From positions 186,001 to 250,000 of the forward strand of contig NZ_JADNRC010000004.1 in the NCBI RefSeq assembly GCF_015594725.1: 64,000 nucleotides of DNA, given 5' to 3'. Positions 1-8,848 of this stretch are shown here, piece after piece. Positions within the stretch are counted from its first letter, which is position 1, and every line of letters begins with the position of its first letter. A program made the translations under genes and the position numbers. The notes under the pieces were generated by a model. That model worked only from the letters and a program-made list of their open reading frames with translations. It searched no databases and was not told the origin of the DNA. Origin of the DNA: Flavobacterium sp. ALJ2. GTDB taxonomy: Bacteria > Bacteroidota > Bacteroidia > Flavobacteriales > Flavobacteriaceae.

Positions 1-2631
1 ACCTAATAACGACCATAATTCTTCAGCGATATGTGGTGCATAAGGCGAAATTACAATTGCTAAAGGCTCAAGTATAGCACGAGAATGACAGTTTTGTGTA
101 GATAATTCGTTTACACAAATCATAAACTGACTTACAGAAGTATTGAAAGAAAAACTCTCAATATCTTCTACCACTTTTTTAATGGTTTTGTGTAATGATT
201 TTAAGTTGTCTTTTGTTGGCTCATCATTGGTAATAATTAAACCATTATCATCAAAATACAAGCGACATAGTTTTTTCAAGAAACCAAATACTCCCGAAAT
301 TCCAGCGGTATTCCAAGGTTTAGCTTGCTCTAACGGACCTAAGAACATTTCGTATAAACGTAATGTATCGGCGCCATATTCATTACAAATGTCATCTGGT
401 GTAACTACATTATAATATGATTTCGACATTTTTTCGACCTCGCGACCTACAATGTATTTTCCGTTTTCATCAAAAATAAATTCGGCAGTATTAAAATCTT
501 CTCTCCAATTTTTAAACTTTTCAATATCCAATTCATCAGAAGAGTTTACGAAATGAACGTCAACACGAATCGGTTGTACGTTTTGATCTTCAATTTTGTT
601 TTTAGATATAAAAGTGTTTGTTCCTTCAAGTCTATAAACATAAGCAGTAGTTCCCAAGATCATTCCTTGATTAATCAGTTTTTTGAATGGTTCTTCAGTT
701 GGAGCGAAGCCCTTATCTTTTAAGAATTTATTCCAAAAGCGAGAATACAATAAATGTCCCGTTGCGTGCTCACTTCCTCCAATATATAAATCGACACTTT
801 CCCAGTAGGCCAAAGCTTCTTTACTTGCAAATTCATTTTCGTTATGCGCATCCATATAACGCATCCAGTACCAAGAACTTCCTGCCCAACCTGGCATAGT
901 GTTCAATTCTAATGGAAAGATTGTTACATTGTCAACCAAATCAGTATTTACAACTGTATTCGTTTTAGTATCCCAAGCCCAAACAGCGGCATTTCCTAAA
1001 GGAGGCAATCCGTCTTCGGTAGGTAAGTATTTTTCTACTTCAGGTAAAATAATTGGTAAATGTTGCGTAGCAATCATTTGTGGCAATCCATTTACATAAT
1101 AAACAGGGAAAGGCTCCCCCCAGTAACGCTGACGTGAAAATACGGCATCACGCAAACGGTAATTGGTTTTTCCTGTTCCTTGATTTAGTTTCTCTAATTC
1201 GGCTATTGCTTTTTGAGTTGCCTCTTTGTAATTTAATCCGTTTAAGAAATCAGAATTTGCAATTTCAACATTATCTTTAGAACCGTAAGCGGCTTCAGAA
1301 ATATCAACATTAGCAAAAATATTTTTGATTTCTGGCATTCCGTTTTGCCCTTTAAAGAAATTGGCAAAAGCATAATCTCTTTCGTCTCCACAAGGAACTG
1401 CCATTACAGCACCAGTTCCATATCCAGCCAAAACATAATCACCAATCCAAACAGGAATTGGTTCTTTTGTAAAAGGATGTTCAGCATAAGCACCTGTAAA
1501 TACACCAGAAATGGTTTTTACGTCGGCCATACGCTCACGCTCAGAACGTTTTGCCGTTTTTTCGATATAGGCTTCAATAGTTGCTTTTTGTTCTGGAGTT
1601 GTAATCTCAGCAACCAAAGGATGTTCAGGAGCCAATGTCATAAATGTAACTCCAAAAATAGTATCAGGGCGAGTGGTGAAAACTTCTATAGTTCTGGGCT
1701 CAGAGCTCTGGGCTGAGGGCACTACACGGAAAGAAACCATCGCTCCAACGGATTTTCCAATCCAGTTACGTTGACTTTCTTTGATGCTTTCGCTCCAGTC
1801 AATATCGTTAAGACCTTGCAACAAACGTTCTGCATAAGCAGAAATACGCATGCTCCATTGTGTCATCTTTTTACGAATTACAGGATAACCACCGCGTTCA
1901 GAAACTCCGTTTACGATTTCGTCATTTGCTAAAACAGTTCCTAAACCAGGACACCAGTTTACTTCGGTTTCTGCTAAATAGGTTAATCTGTATTGTAATA
2001 GTATTTTTTGTTGCTCATCAGACGAAAATGATGTCCATTCGCTTGACGAAAAAGGAGTAATATTATCGTCGCAAACTGCATTTACAGTTGCGTTTCCCTC
2101 TTTTTCGAAAATAGAAATCAAAGTCGAAATATCTTCGGCTTTATCAGCATCTTTATTGTACCAAGAGTTGAACAATTGGATAAAAATCCATTGTGTATGC
2201 TTGTAATAATCAGGATTCGAAGTACGAACTTCTCTGCCCCAATCAAATGAGAATCCTATTTTGTCTAATTGTTTTCTGTATCCAGCAATCTGCTTTCCTT
2301 CTTTATCTACACCACCGTCAATATTTACGCGAGTAGTATCTTCAGGACGTTGACCAGTTTGTATAGCATATTGTTCAGCAGGTAATCCGAAGCTATCATA
2401 TCCCATTGGATGCAAAACATTAAAACCTTGATGTCTTTTAAAACGAGAATATACATCAGAAGCAATATAACCTAGCGGGTGCCCTACGTGTAATCCTGCT
2501 CCAGATGGATAAGGAAACATATCGAGTACATAATGTTTCGGTTTTTCTGAGTTGTTTTCGGCTGCAAAAGTTTTATTGTCTGCCCAATATTTTTGCCATT
2601 TGGCGTCTATTTCAATCGGATTGTATTTCAT
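1..2631 (-). CDS. leuS: Leucine--tRNA ligase, 3' end outside window
   Basis: Class I aminoacyl-tRNA synthetase that charges tRNA-Leu in the cytoplasm. The start is the ATG at 2631 and 877 codons are open to the window edge, so only the C-terminal tail is missing. The HIGH motif appears as HVGH at residues 48-51 inside FPYPSGAGLHVGHPLGY, the editing-domain motif TTRPDTIFGVT lies near residue 320, and KMSKS near residue 730 (DNA about 425-440). The last visible residues, SPYAPHIAEELW, are the typical start of the anticodon-binding region. Odd point: a GC-rich near-palindromic stretch at about 1692-1716 encodes PSAQSSEPRT just before the TTRPDT motif, where the family normally has a short lysine/glutamate-rich linker. 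Identification is secure. Confidence 0.97.
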   Translation of the reverse strand, partial: MKYNPIEIDAKWQKYWADNKTFAAENNSEKPKHYVLDMFPYPSGAGLHVGHPLGYIASDVYSRFKRHQGFNVLHPMGYDSFGLPAEQYAIQTGQRPEDTTRVNIDGGVDKEGKQIAGYRKQLDKIGFSFDWGREVRTSNPDYYKHTQWIFIQLFNSWYNKDADKAEDISTLISIFEKEGNATVNAVCDDNITPFSSSEWTSFSSDEQQKILLQYRLTYLAETEVNWCPGLGTVLANDEIVNGVSERGGYPVIRKKMTQWSMRISAYAERLLQGLNDIDWSESIKESQRNWIGKSVGAMVSFRVVPSAQSSEPRTIEVFTTRPDTIFGVTFMTLAPEHPLVAEITTPEQKATIEAYIEKTAKRSERERMADVKTISGVFTGAYAEHPFTKEPIPVWIGDYVLAGYGTGAVMAVPCGDERDYAFANFFKGQNGMPEIKNIFANVDISEAAYGSKDNVEIANSDFLNGLNYKEATQKAIAELEKLNQGTGKTNYRLRDAVFSRQRYWGEPFPVYYVNGLPQMIATQHLPIILPEVEKYLPTEDGLPPLGNAAVWAWDTKTNTVVNTDLVDNVTIFPLELNTMPGWAGSSWYWMRYMDAHNENEFASKEALAYWESVDLYIGGSEHATGHLLYSRFWNKFLKDKGFAPTEEPFKKLINQGMILGTTAYVYRLEGTNTFISKNKIEDQNVQPIRVDVHFVNSSDELDIEKFKNWREDFNTAEFIFDENGKYIVGREVEKMSKSYYNVVTPDDICNEYGADTLRLYEMFLGPLEQAKPWNTAGISGVFGFLKKLCRLYFDDNGLIITNDEPTKDNLKSLHKTIKKVVEDIESFSFNTSVSQFMICVNELSTQNCHSRAILEPLAIVISPYAPHIAEELWSLLG

Positions 2632-2848
2632 TCCCTACTTTAATTTTTATTTTTAATGGAGTTATGCTTTCGCTTACTCAAGTCATTTTTATGGTTCAAA
2701 GGTTCAAAGTGACAGAGATTCAAGCTTCGGTCACAAGAATAATAAGTTCACAAATTTACATTTATTGTACGAAAGTTAAAAGTTTGGTCGTTATTAACTT
2801 TAAATAATGAAATTCTTTATTATTTTTACCACATAATTTAAGCAAACT

Positions 2849-3724
2849 ATGAGTTCTAACTTTGATAAATTTCAAAAACGCAGATTAATTTCCTCTTATT
2901 TTTCGGTAGTATTAAGTGTATTTCTGGTCTTATTCCTTTTGGGAGTACTAGGATTATTTATTATTAATTCTAAAAAACTAGCGGATGACTTTAAAGAAAA
3001 AATCGCGATGACCGTTTTCTTTAAGAACGAGGCCAATGATAGTATCATAAAGGCATTTAATGCTGAATTAAAAAGAGCTCCTTTTGCAAGATCATTTGTT
3101 TATGTTACCAAAGAAGAAGCTGCTAAGCAACATACAGATATTATTGGCGAAGATTTCTTGACGTTTTTAGGAGAAAACCCATTATTGAATTCTTATGATA
3201 TTCACCTAAAAGCCGATTATGTAGTTAAAGATAGTATTGCTAAAATAGAAAACCGCTTACGCAAAAACACAATGATTTCGGATATTGTTTACGATAAACA
3301 ATTGGTGAATCTGGTTAATGATAACATCAAAAAAGTAAGTATGTGGATTTTAATTGTGAGTGGATTTTTAACTGTAATAGCAGTATTACTTATCAATAGT
3401 TCATTACGATTATCAATACATTCAAATCGATTCATCATTAAAACAATGCAAATGGTAGGTGCTACAAAATCATTTATTCGTAAGCCATTTGTAATGCGAA
3501 GTATAAAATTGGGATTAATAGGCGCTGGTTTGGCAATTGTTGCTTTAATCGGACTTTTAATATACGTAGATACTAATTTTCCAGGACTAGGGATAATGGA
3601 AGATAAGGCATTAATCGGATTGGTCTTATTGACAGTTTTAGGAATTGGAGTTTTAATAACTTGGTTAAGTACGCATTTTGCAACACAACGTTTCTTGAAT
3701 TTAAGAACTGACGATTTATATTAA
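2849..3724 (+). CDS. ftsX: Cell division ABC transporter permease FtsX
   Basis: Inner-membrane subunit of FtsEX, which couples the divisome to peptidoglycan hydrolysis. The 291 residues show the family layout: a short cytoplasmic N-terminus, a first membrane helix at about residues 20-40, an extracytoplasmic domain to about residue 165 and three further helices at about 168-190, 220-245 and 255-275. The sequence TMQMVGATKSFIRKPFVMRS before helix 3 is the conserved FtsX coupling segment. No ftsE lies beside it, which is usual in Bacteroidota. It is the first gene of a run with DUF3098, uppP and truB on the same strand. Confidence 0.93.
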   Translation: MSSNFDKFQKRRLISSYFSVVLSVFLVLFLLGVLGLFIINSKKLADDFKEKIAMTVFFKNEANDSIIKAFNAELKRAPFARSFVYVTKEEAAKQHTDIIGEDFLTFLGENPLLNSYDIHLKADYVVKDSIAKIENRLRKNTMISDIVYDKQLVNLVNDNIKKVSMWILIVSGFLTVIAVLLINSSLRLSIHSNRFIIKTMQMVGATKSFIRKPFVMRSIKLGLIGAGLAIVALIGLLIYVDTNFPGLGIMEDKALIGLVLLTVLGIGVLITWLSTHFATQRFLNLRTDDLY

Positions 3725-3772
3725 TAAAAATATATTTGCCTTCGACTTTGGTTAGGTGACAAAAAAATAAAA

Positions 3773-4024
3773 ATGGAAAATAAAGAAGAACAAAATAAAA
3801 AGGAATTCCTTTTTGATAAAGTAAATTATAAAATTTTATTGATCGGAATTGGGGTAATTGGATTAGGCTTTATCCTGATGGCAGGCGGTGGAAGTAATGA
3901 TCCAAATGTTTTTAATGAAGCTATCTTTAATTTTAGACGTATTCGTTTGGCTCCAACTACTGTTTTGATAGGTTTTGGAATTACAATTTATGCTATTCTT
4001 AAAAACCCTAAAACAGAACGTTAG
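3773..4024 (+). CDS. DUF3098 family small membrane protein
   Basis: An 83-residue protein with a charged N-terminus (MENKEEQNKKEFLF) and two membrane helices at about residues 22-38 and 60-77. The loop contains NEAIFNFRRIRLAPTTVLIG, which is the recognisable DUF3098 signature. The family is restricted to Bacteroidota, is usually found between ftsX and uppP as here, and has no known biochemical function. The position suggests an accessory role in cell envelope growth or division, but that is only inference from neighbours. Confidence 0.85.
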   Translation: MENKEEQNKKEFLFDKVNYKILLIGIGVIGLGFILMAGGGSNDPNVFNEAIFNFRRIRLAPTTVLIGFGITIYAILKNPKTER

Positions 4025-4111
4025 ATTGTTATAAAATTAGATTGTTAGATCCATGCGTTGGGTGTAATTATTGAAAAATCAAACAAACTAGTATATTAAA
4101 ATCTAAAATTA

Positions 4112-4909
4112 ATGAATACTTTACAAGCTATTATTTTAGCCATTATTGAAGGAATTACAGAGTTTTTACCTGTTTCTTCAACTGGGCACATGATTATTGC
4201 TTCATCATTTTTTGGAATTGCCCATGATGATTTTACAAAGCTTTTTACAATTGTAATTCAGTTAGGAGCTATCCTTTCGGTAGTAGTTTTATATTTCAAA
4301 CGATTCTTTCAGACGCTTGATTTTTACTTTAAATTATTGGTTGCATTTATACCAGCAGTTGTCTTAGGGTTATTGCTAAGTGATTTTATAGATGGTTTAT
4401 TAGAAAATCCAGTTACAGTTGCAATTTCACTATTAATAGGAGGACTTATTTTATTAAAAGTTGATGAGTGGTTTAATAAACCAAATGCAGCCGAAACTTC
4501 ACAAGAAATAACATATTCACAAGCTTTTAAAATTGGATTGTTCCAGTGTTTGGCAATGATTCCAGGAGTTTCAAGAAGTGGAGCGAGTATAGTAGGGGGA
4601 ATGTCGCAAAAATTGACAAGAACTACAGCAGCAGAGTTTTCATTCTTTTTGGCAGTTCCTACGATGTTTGGAGCTACCGCTAAAAAATGCTACGATTACT
4701 ATAAAGCAGGATTCGAATTATCACACGATCAGGTTAATTTATTAATCATAGGTAATATTGTAGCTTTTATAGTAGCACTTTTGGCAATTAAAACTTTTAT
4801 TGGATTCTTGACTAAAAACGGATTCAAAGTATTTGGATATTACCGAATTATTGCAGGGATAGTATTGTTGTTAATACATTTCTTTATTCATCCACTTACC
4901 ATTATATAA
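4112..4909 (+). CDS. uppP: Undecaprenyl-diphosphatase
   Basis: Integral membrane phosphatase (BacA family) that recycles undecaprenyl pyrophosphate to the monophosphate lipid carrier for peptidoglycan and other polymers. The 265 residues include both catalytic signatures: [14 protein letters not shown] near residue 14 and [10 protein letters not shown] near residue 150, with about eight hydrophobic segments. Its stop codon shares one base with the start of truB (TAATG at 4907-4911), so the two are probably translationally coupled. Confidence 0.96.
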   Translation: MNTLQAIILAIIEGITEFLPVSSTGHMIIASSFFGIAHDDFTKLFTIVIQLGAILSVVVLYFKRFFQTLDFYFKLLVAFIPAVVLGLLLSDFIDGLLENPVTVAISLLIGGLILLKVDEWFNKPNAAETSQEITYSQAFKIGLFQCLAMIPGVSRSGASIVGGMSQKLTRTTAAEFSFFLAVPTMFGATAKKCYDYYKAGFELSHDQVNLLIIGNIVAFIVALLAIKTFIGFLTKNGFKVFGYYRIIAGIVLLLIHFFIHPLTII

Positions 4910-5613
4910 TGATTACTCCCGAAGATTTTTTAAACGGACAAGTTTTACTGATAGACAAACCTTTGAACTGGAGTTCTTTTCAGGCAGTGAATAAATTAAA
5001 GTATGCACTTATAAATAAGTTAGGGCTTCCTAAGAAATTTAAAATTGGTCATGCAGGAACATTAGATCCTTTGGCAACTGGATTATTACTTGTTTGTACA
5101 GGTAAGTTTACCAAAAGAATTACAGAGTTGCAAGGTCAGGCAAAAGAATATACGGGTACTTTTTTCATTGGTGCAACAACGCCTTCTTATGATTTAGAAA
5201 CCGAAATTGATCAAACTTTTCCAACGGAACATATCGATACTGCATTGATTCATGAAACGGTGAAGCAATTTTTGGGCGAAATAGATCAAAAACCACCAAT
5301 ATATTCGGCTATAAAAAAAGATGGGGTTCGTTTGTATGAACATGCACGTGCTGGGGAGACTATCGAAATTGCAAGTCGAAAAACTACAATCCACGAATTT
5401 GAGATTACGAGAATAGCACTTCCGGAAATCGATTTTAGAGTAGTTTGCAGCAAAGGAACTTATATTCGTTCACTTGCCTTTGATTTTGGAAAAGCAATGA
5501 ATTCAGGCTCGCATTTAACAGCTTTAAGAAGAACCAAAATTGGGGATTACGATGTAAAAAATGCAATTGATGTTACTTTATTTGAAGCTTCTTTAGGGTT
5601 GAACAAAGAATAA
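4909..5613 (+). CDS. truB: tRNA pseudouridine(55) synthase
   Basis: Makes pseudouridine at position 55 in the T-loop of tRNAs. The 234-residue protein opens with LLIDKPLNWSSFQAVNKLK and has the catalytic motif GHAGTLDPLATGLL (catalytic Asp near residue 52), followed by KEYTGTFFIGATTPSYDLE. The CSKGTYIRSLAFDFG segment is also conserved. It is shorter than the E. coli enzyme because the C-terminal PUA-like domain is absent, as is common in Bacteroidota. It overlaps uppP by one base. Confidence 0.96.
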   Translation: MITPEDFLNGQVLLIDKPLNWSSFQAVNKLKYALINKLGLPKKFKIGHAGTLDPLATGLLLVCTGKFTKRITELQGQAKEYTGTFFIGATTPSYDLETEIDQTFPTEHIDTALIHETVKQFLGEIDQKPPIYSAIKKDGVRLYEHARAGETIEIASRKTTIHEFEITRIALPEIDFRVVCSKGTYIRSLAFDFGKAMNSGSHLTALRRTKIGDYDVKNAIDVTLFEASLGLNKE

Positions 5614-5662
5614 ACTATTTCAAAAGAAATTTGTTTTAAATTTTTTAGTTAACGTTACTAGT

Positions 5663-5828
5663 ATGAAAATCAAAAAAAAATAATTCCGATAATCTTGCGA
5701 TACCTGGTAAACCAATGTCTCAAAAAAAATTTGCTTCAATGATTAAAGAAGCAGAAGGCGGAGTTTTTTATTCATTAGAAGAGTCTAAAAAACATTTTCA
5801 AGAATGGAAATCCCAAAGAAATAAGTAG
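5663..5828 (+). pseudogene. Antitoxin remnant of a ParE/RelE-type pair, frameshifted
   Basis: ATG at 5663 is followed after three codons by a run of nine A (5672-5680) and then TAA. Removing one A restores a complete reading frame ending at the TAG at 5826: MKIKKNNSDNLAIPGKPMSQ and on through EAEGGVFYSLEESKKHFQEW. This matches the small antitoxins encoded before ParE-like toxins in flavobacteria, which carry the GKPMS...EEF and FYSLEE motifs. An internal ATG at 5715 could still make a 37-residue C-terminal piece, and slippage on the A run could make some full-length protein. Confidence 0.7.
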
Positions 5829-6129
5829 TTATTTCTTTTTGTTGATCTTCCTTCAATTTATGAATATGGAACCGAAACTTTTGGTTTAAAACTTGCAGAT
5901 TATTTTATTGAAGAAATATATTCTTATTTAGGTAATTTATCTAAAGATTACTTACTTTATCCAGAATGCCATCATCTTAAAACTAAAACCAAGAAATATC
6001 GTAATGTTCTTAGGTTCCTATCTAATTATTTATCGTATAAGACCTAATAGAATTGAAGTTTTAAGAGCTTTTCATGGAAGTCGTTCTCCTAAGACTATTG
6101 GGAAAATTAGAAAAATTACTATTGATTAA
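5829..6129 (+). pseudogene. RelE/ParE-family toxin remnant
   Basis: Directly after the antitoxin stop and in the same frame, the DNA encodes a ParE-like body without a start codon: SIYEYGTETFGLKLADYFIE, then NLSKDYLLYPECHHLKTKTK. Near 6005-6012 the frame shifts and continues in the next frame with GSYLIIYRIRPNRIEVLRAF and HGSRSPKTI to the TAA at 6127. Both halves are clear parts of one toxin of about 100 residues. The lost start, the missing first 10-15 residues and the frameshift make it non-functional. The pair has therefore decayed on both sides. Confidence 0.75.
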
Positions 6130-6180
6130 GTTGATATAAAATTTAAAACTCATAAATAAGTTATCTGTGGAAATTAAAGG

Positions 6181-6215
6181 TAAAAAAAAAGCACATTACA
6201 TAATAGTAATGTGCT
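6181..6215 (-). terminator. Rho-independent terminator (minus strand)
   Basis: A perfect 10-bp stem (AGCACATTAC, 6190-6199, and GTAATGTGCT, 6206-6215) with a six-base loop is followed on the minus strand by nine T. It ends a transcript coming from the thioredoxin-like gene or from the small transcript at 6440-6182. Confidence 0.75.
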
Positions 6216-6261
6216 AATATCTCATTCTAGAGTATTGTTGTTCCATACTGTGCTTTTGGAG

Positions 6262-6339
6262 TTAATAATGAGATATATTTTTTCCTCCAAATAAAAATGT
6301 CGAAAAAAAATCGTAAAACCTTTCAAATAACTTTTTCAT
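6262..6339 (-). CDS. Candidate 25-residue small protein
   Basis: ATG at 6339 opens 25 codons encoding MKKLFERFYDFFSTFLFGG and a six-residue tail. The peptide is basic at the start, then rich in aromatic residues, and could form an amphipathic helix. It lies between a promoter-like sequence at 6418-6448 and a strong terminator at 6181-6215, so it may sit on its own RNA of about 230 nt. The last codons and stop lie in one arm of a 10-bp inverted repeat (6267-6276 with 6217-6226) whose loop holds a second, smaller stem. I recognise no family. It could also be a non-coding RNA with a chance ORF. Confidence 0.35.
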   Translation of the reverse strand: MKKLFERFYDFFSTFLFGGKNISHY

Positions 6340-6417
6340 AATAGGGTATTTTTAAATTGTTAGACATTAAATAAACACCGATAAAAAAAGTAAGTAATAG
6401 AAATGGGATTCTTGTTA

Positions 6418-6448
6418 CAAGATACGAATTTTTTAGTTAAAAACAAAT
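6418..6448 (-). promoter_or_regulatory. Promoter-like element for the small transcript
   Basis: On the minus strand ATTTG (6448-6444) is followed after exactly 19 bases by TATCTTG (6424-6418). This resembles the Bacteroidota TTTG-N19-TAnnTTTG promoter, with one base missing from the -7 box. Transcription would start near 6411. Confidence 0.45.
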
Positions 6449-6537
6449 ATTTCGAAAGCACTAATCATTCTTGTTCAGTCAGTTAGCTGTTTTGTGATTC
6501 ATGAGGGGTTTGTTATAACGATTACAATCAATTGTGT

Positions 6538-7140
6538 TTAACAACTTTCCATTATTTCCATGATCTCGTTTTGAGTCGAAATTCCTTTATCGTGTAAATA
6601 CCACAATTGTAAATTTGTTTTGATAGTTTCATCAAAAGCTCCAAATTCTTTTTTATAGTTATTGACTAATTCACTTGCACCTTTTGGACGAGGCCCCCAA
6701 TCAGCAATAACTTCAAGTTTCTCTTTGTCAATTATAATTAATTTTGGGATTGCTTTTCCTCCATTAGTCAAGAATAAATTCATTAAATCAGGATTCTCAT
6801 CACGAAGTACAATTTTTAGCTCAATCTTGTCATTAGATGCTGCTGCCATTTTATAAATAATGGGTAATAATTGTGCAGCGTCACCACACCAACCTTCAGA
6901 AATAAGAAGCCAGATATAATTTCTGCGAACGTTTTGTAGCTTAGAAATCGTTGTTTCTGTAATTTTTATTGTTTTTTCTAACCGATTCATTCGAGTTTCA
7001 TTCAAGCTGCTATAATGTGTCAGATCTTCAGATTGTTCGAGTCCTGTTGATTTTCCTTCAGCTAATAAATCAGTAACTAATTTTCTGTATTCGGTGTATG
7101 AATAGCTGTTGGACAGGGCATTGGTGATACTTTTTTGCAT
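6538..7140 (-). CDS. Thioredoxin-fold family protein
   Basis: A 200-residue cytoplasmic protein. After a helical N-terminal half comes YIWLLISEGWCGDAAQLLPI near residue 95, which is the active-site loop of a thioredoxin-like fold, and later KAIPKLIIIDKEKLEVIADW with the cis-proline segment. The loop has WCGDA in place of WCxxC, so only one cysteine is present and a dithiol reductase reaction is unlikely. This subgroup is widespread in Bacteroidota and annotated only as a thioredoxin family protein. It stands alone on its strand. Confidence 0.8.
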   Translation of the reverse strand: MQKSITNALSNSYSYTEYRKLVTDLLAEGKSTGLEQSEDLTHYSSLNETRMNRLEKTIKITETTISKLQNVRRNYIWLLISEGWCGDAAQLLPIIYKMAAASNDKIELKIVLRDENPDLMNLFLTNGGKAIPKLIIIDKEKLEVIADWGPRPKGASELVNNYKKEFGAFDETIKTNLQLWYLHDKGISTQNEIMEIMESC

Positions 7141-7307
7141 AAATTTATTTTTTTATGTGGAATACAAATTTACAGATTTAAAAGAAATAGATACTGATTT
7201 TTGTCATATTGCATCCTAAATGTATTATTTAAATTGGGCTTTTTAGGTAAAAATTAGAAGATAAATTAATTTTTTTAAAACACTATTTTTAAAAATGAGA
7301 ATATGTC

Positions 7308-7315
7308 TATATTTG
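7308..7315 (+). promoter_or_regulatory. -7 box of the pyrH promoter
   Basis: TATATTTG matches the TAnnTTTG -7 consensus and lies 22 bases before the pyrH ATG. No good -33 TTG is seen at the usual distance. Confidence 0.5.
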
Positions 7316-7337
7316 CACAAACCAACGCAACATAGAA

Positions 7338-8045
7338 ATGAAATACAAAAGAATTCTTCTTAAATTAAGTGGAGAAGCCTTGATGGGAGATTTACAATAC
7401 GGAATTGACCCAAAAAGATTGGACGAATATGCTGAAGAAATTAAGCAAATTCATGCAAAGGGAGTAGAAATTGCCATTGTAATTGGAGGAGGAAATATTT
7501 TTAGAGGAGTTTCTGGGGTAAGTTCAGGAATGGATAGAGTACAGGGTGATTATATGGGAATGCTTGCTACCGTAATTAACGGAATGGCATTACAAGGAGC
7601 TTTGGAAAATAAAGGGATGCTAACACGTTTGCAAACGGCTCTAAAAATTGAATCAATTGCGGAACCTTATATTAAAAGGAGAGCAGTACGTCACCTTGAG
7701 AAAAACAGAATTGTAATTTTTGGTGCAGGTACAGGAAATCCTTATTTTACAACAGATACTGCAGCAGTTTTGAGAGGTATCGAAATTAATGCAGATGTTA
7801 TCTTAAAAGGAACACGCGTAGATGGTGTTTACGATTCTGACCCAGAGAAAAATGCAGCTGCTGTAAAATTTGATTTTATCTCTTTTGAAGATGTACTTAA
7901 AAAAGGATTAAATGTGATGGACACTACCGCTTTTACATTAAGCCAGGAAAATAAATTGCCAATTGTGGTTTTTGATATGAATAAAATCGGGAATTTATTG
8001 AGAATTTGCGAAGGTGAAAATATCGGAACTGTAGTGAATATATAG
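7338..8045 (+). CDS. pyrH: UMP kinase
   Basis: Phosphorylates UMP to UDP with ATP in pyrimidine nucleotide synthesis; bacterial enzymes are hexamers of the amino-acid-kinase fold. The 235 residues start [18 protein letters not shown], with the ATP-binding loop [13 protein letters not shown] near residue 49 and [19 protein letters not shown] near residue 133. Length and motifs are standard. It is followed by frr after 134 bases, the usual pyrH-frr pairing. Confidence 0.97.
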   Translation: MKYKRILLKLSGEALMGDLQYGIDPKRLDEYAEEIKQIHAKGVEIAIVIGGGNIFRGVSGVSSGMDRVQGDYMGMLATVINGMALQGALENKGMLTRLQTALKIESIAEPYIKRRAVRHLEKNRIVIFGAGTGNPYFTTDTAAVLRGIEINADVILKGTRVDGVYDSDPEKNAAAVKFDFISFEDVLKKGLNVMDTTAFTLSQENKLPIVVFDMNKIGNLLRICEGENIGTVVNI

Positions 8046-8179
8046 ATTACTTAGATAAGGATATCAGGAGTGGTAATAAAATGCTTAAAAGAAAGAATCT
8101 TTTTAAAAAATTAAAGTATATTAGTTGTATTCATTTTTAGAAATCAAACCATCTAAAAATTTAAAAATATAGAAAAAAA

Positions 8180-8743
8180 ATGACTGAAGAAATCGAATTT
8201 ATCTTAGATAGCACTAAAGAGTCAATGACAAATTCTATTGCGCATTTAGAAAAAGAATTTCTAAATATTCGTGCAGGGAAAGCATCTCCAGCTATGCTAG
8301 GAAGTGTTTTTGTAGATTATTATGGTTCTGCAACGCCACTTTCGCAAGTAGCAAAAATTAGTGTTCCAGATGCAAGAACAATTACTTTGCAACCTTTTGA
8401 AAAAAATATGTTGCAAACAATTGAAAAAGCAATTATGGTAGCCAACATTGGTTTTAATCCAATGAATAATGGAGATGTGGTTATTATAAGTGTTCCGCCA
8501 TTAACTGAAGAACGTCGTAGAGATTTAGCAAAACAAGCAAAATCAGAAGCAGAAGATGCTAAAATTGGTGTAAGAAACGTTCGTAAAGATGCTAACACTG
8601 AAATAAAAAAACTAGAAAAAGAAGGAACTTCAGAAGATGTTTGTAAAAGCGCAGAAGAAGAAGTACAAAACTTGACAAATAGTTATATTAAAAAAATTGA
8701 TGAGTTATTAGTTAATAAAGAAGCTGAAATCATGAAGGTTTAA
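8180..8743 (+). CDS. frr: Ribosome recycling factor
   Basis: Splits the post-termination ribosome together with EF-G. The 187 residues show the standard RRF pattern: LEKEFLNIRAGKASPAMLGS near residue 25, VDYYGSATPLSQVAKISVPD, then MNNGDVVIISVPPLTEERRR and the C-terminal helix with RNVRKDANTEIKKLEKEG. Full length, no oddities. A strong terminator follows at 8761-8799. Confidence 0.97.
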   Translation: MTEEIEFILDSTKESMTNSIAHLEKEFLNIRAGKASPAMLGSVFVDYYGSATPLSQVAKISVPDARTITLQPFEKNMLQTIEKAIMVANIGFNPMNNGDVVIISVPPLTEERRRDLAKQAKSEAEDAKIGVRNVRKDANTEIKKLEKEGTSEDVCKSAEEEVQNLTNSYIKKIDELLVNKEAEIMKV

Positions 8744-8760
8744 CCTTTTGTAACGATTAA

Positions 8761-8799
8761 AAAATCCGTCTTGTTAATTTTTACGAGACGGATTTTTTT
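8761..8799 (+). terminator. Rho-independent terminator after frr
   Basis: AAAATCCGTCT (8761-8771) pairs with AGACGGATTTT (8786-8796) and is followed by more T. Confidence 0.85.
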
Positions 8800-8848
8800 A
8801 TGCTTACTTTTGTGATATCAAAGCCTAATCTATAATATTATTTTCTGT

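Noticed and set aside
143..2060. Several plus-strand open frames over the first 2 kb
   Set aside because: All lie antisense to leuS, which has the full set of motifs in one uninterrupted frame.
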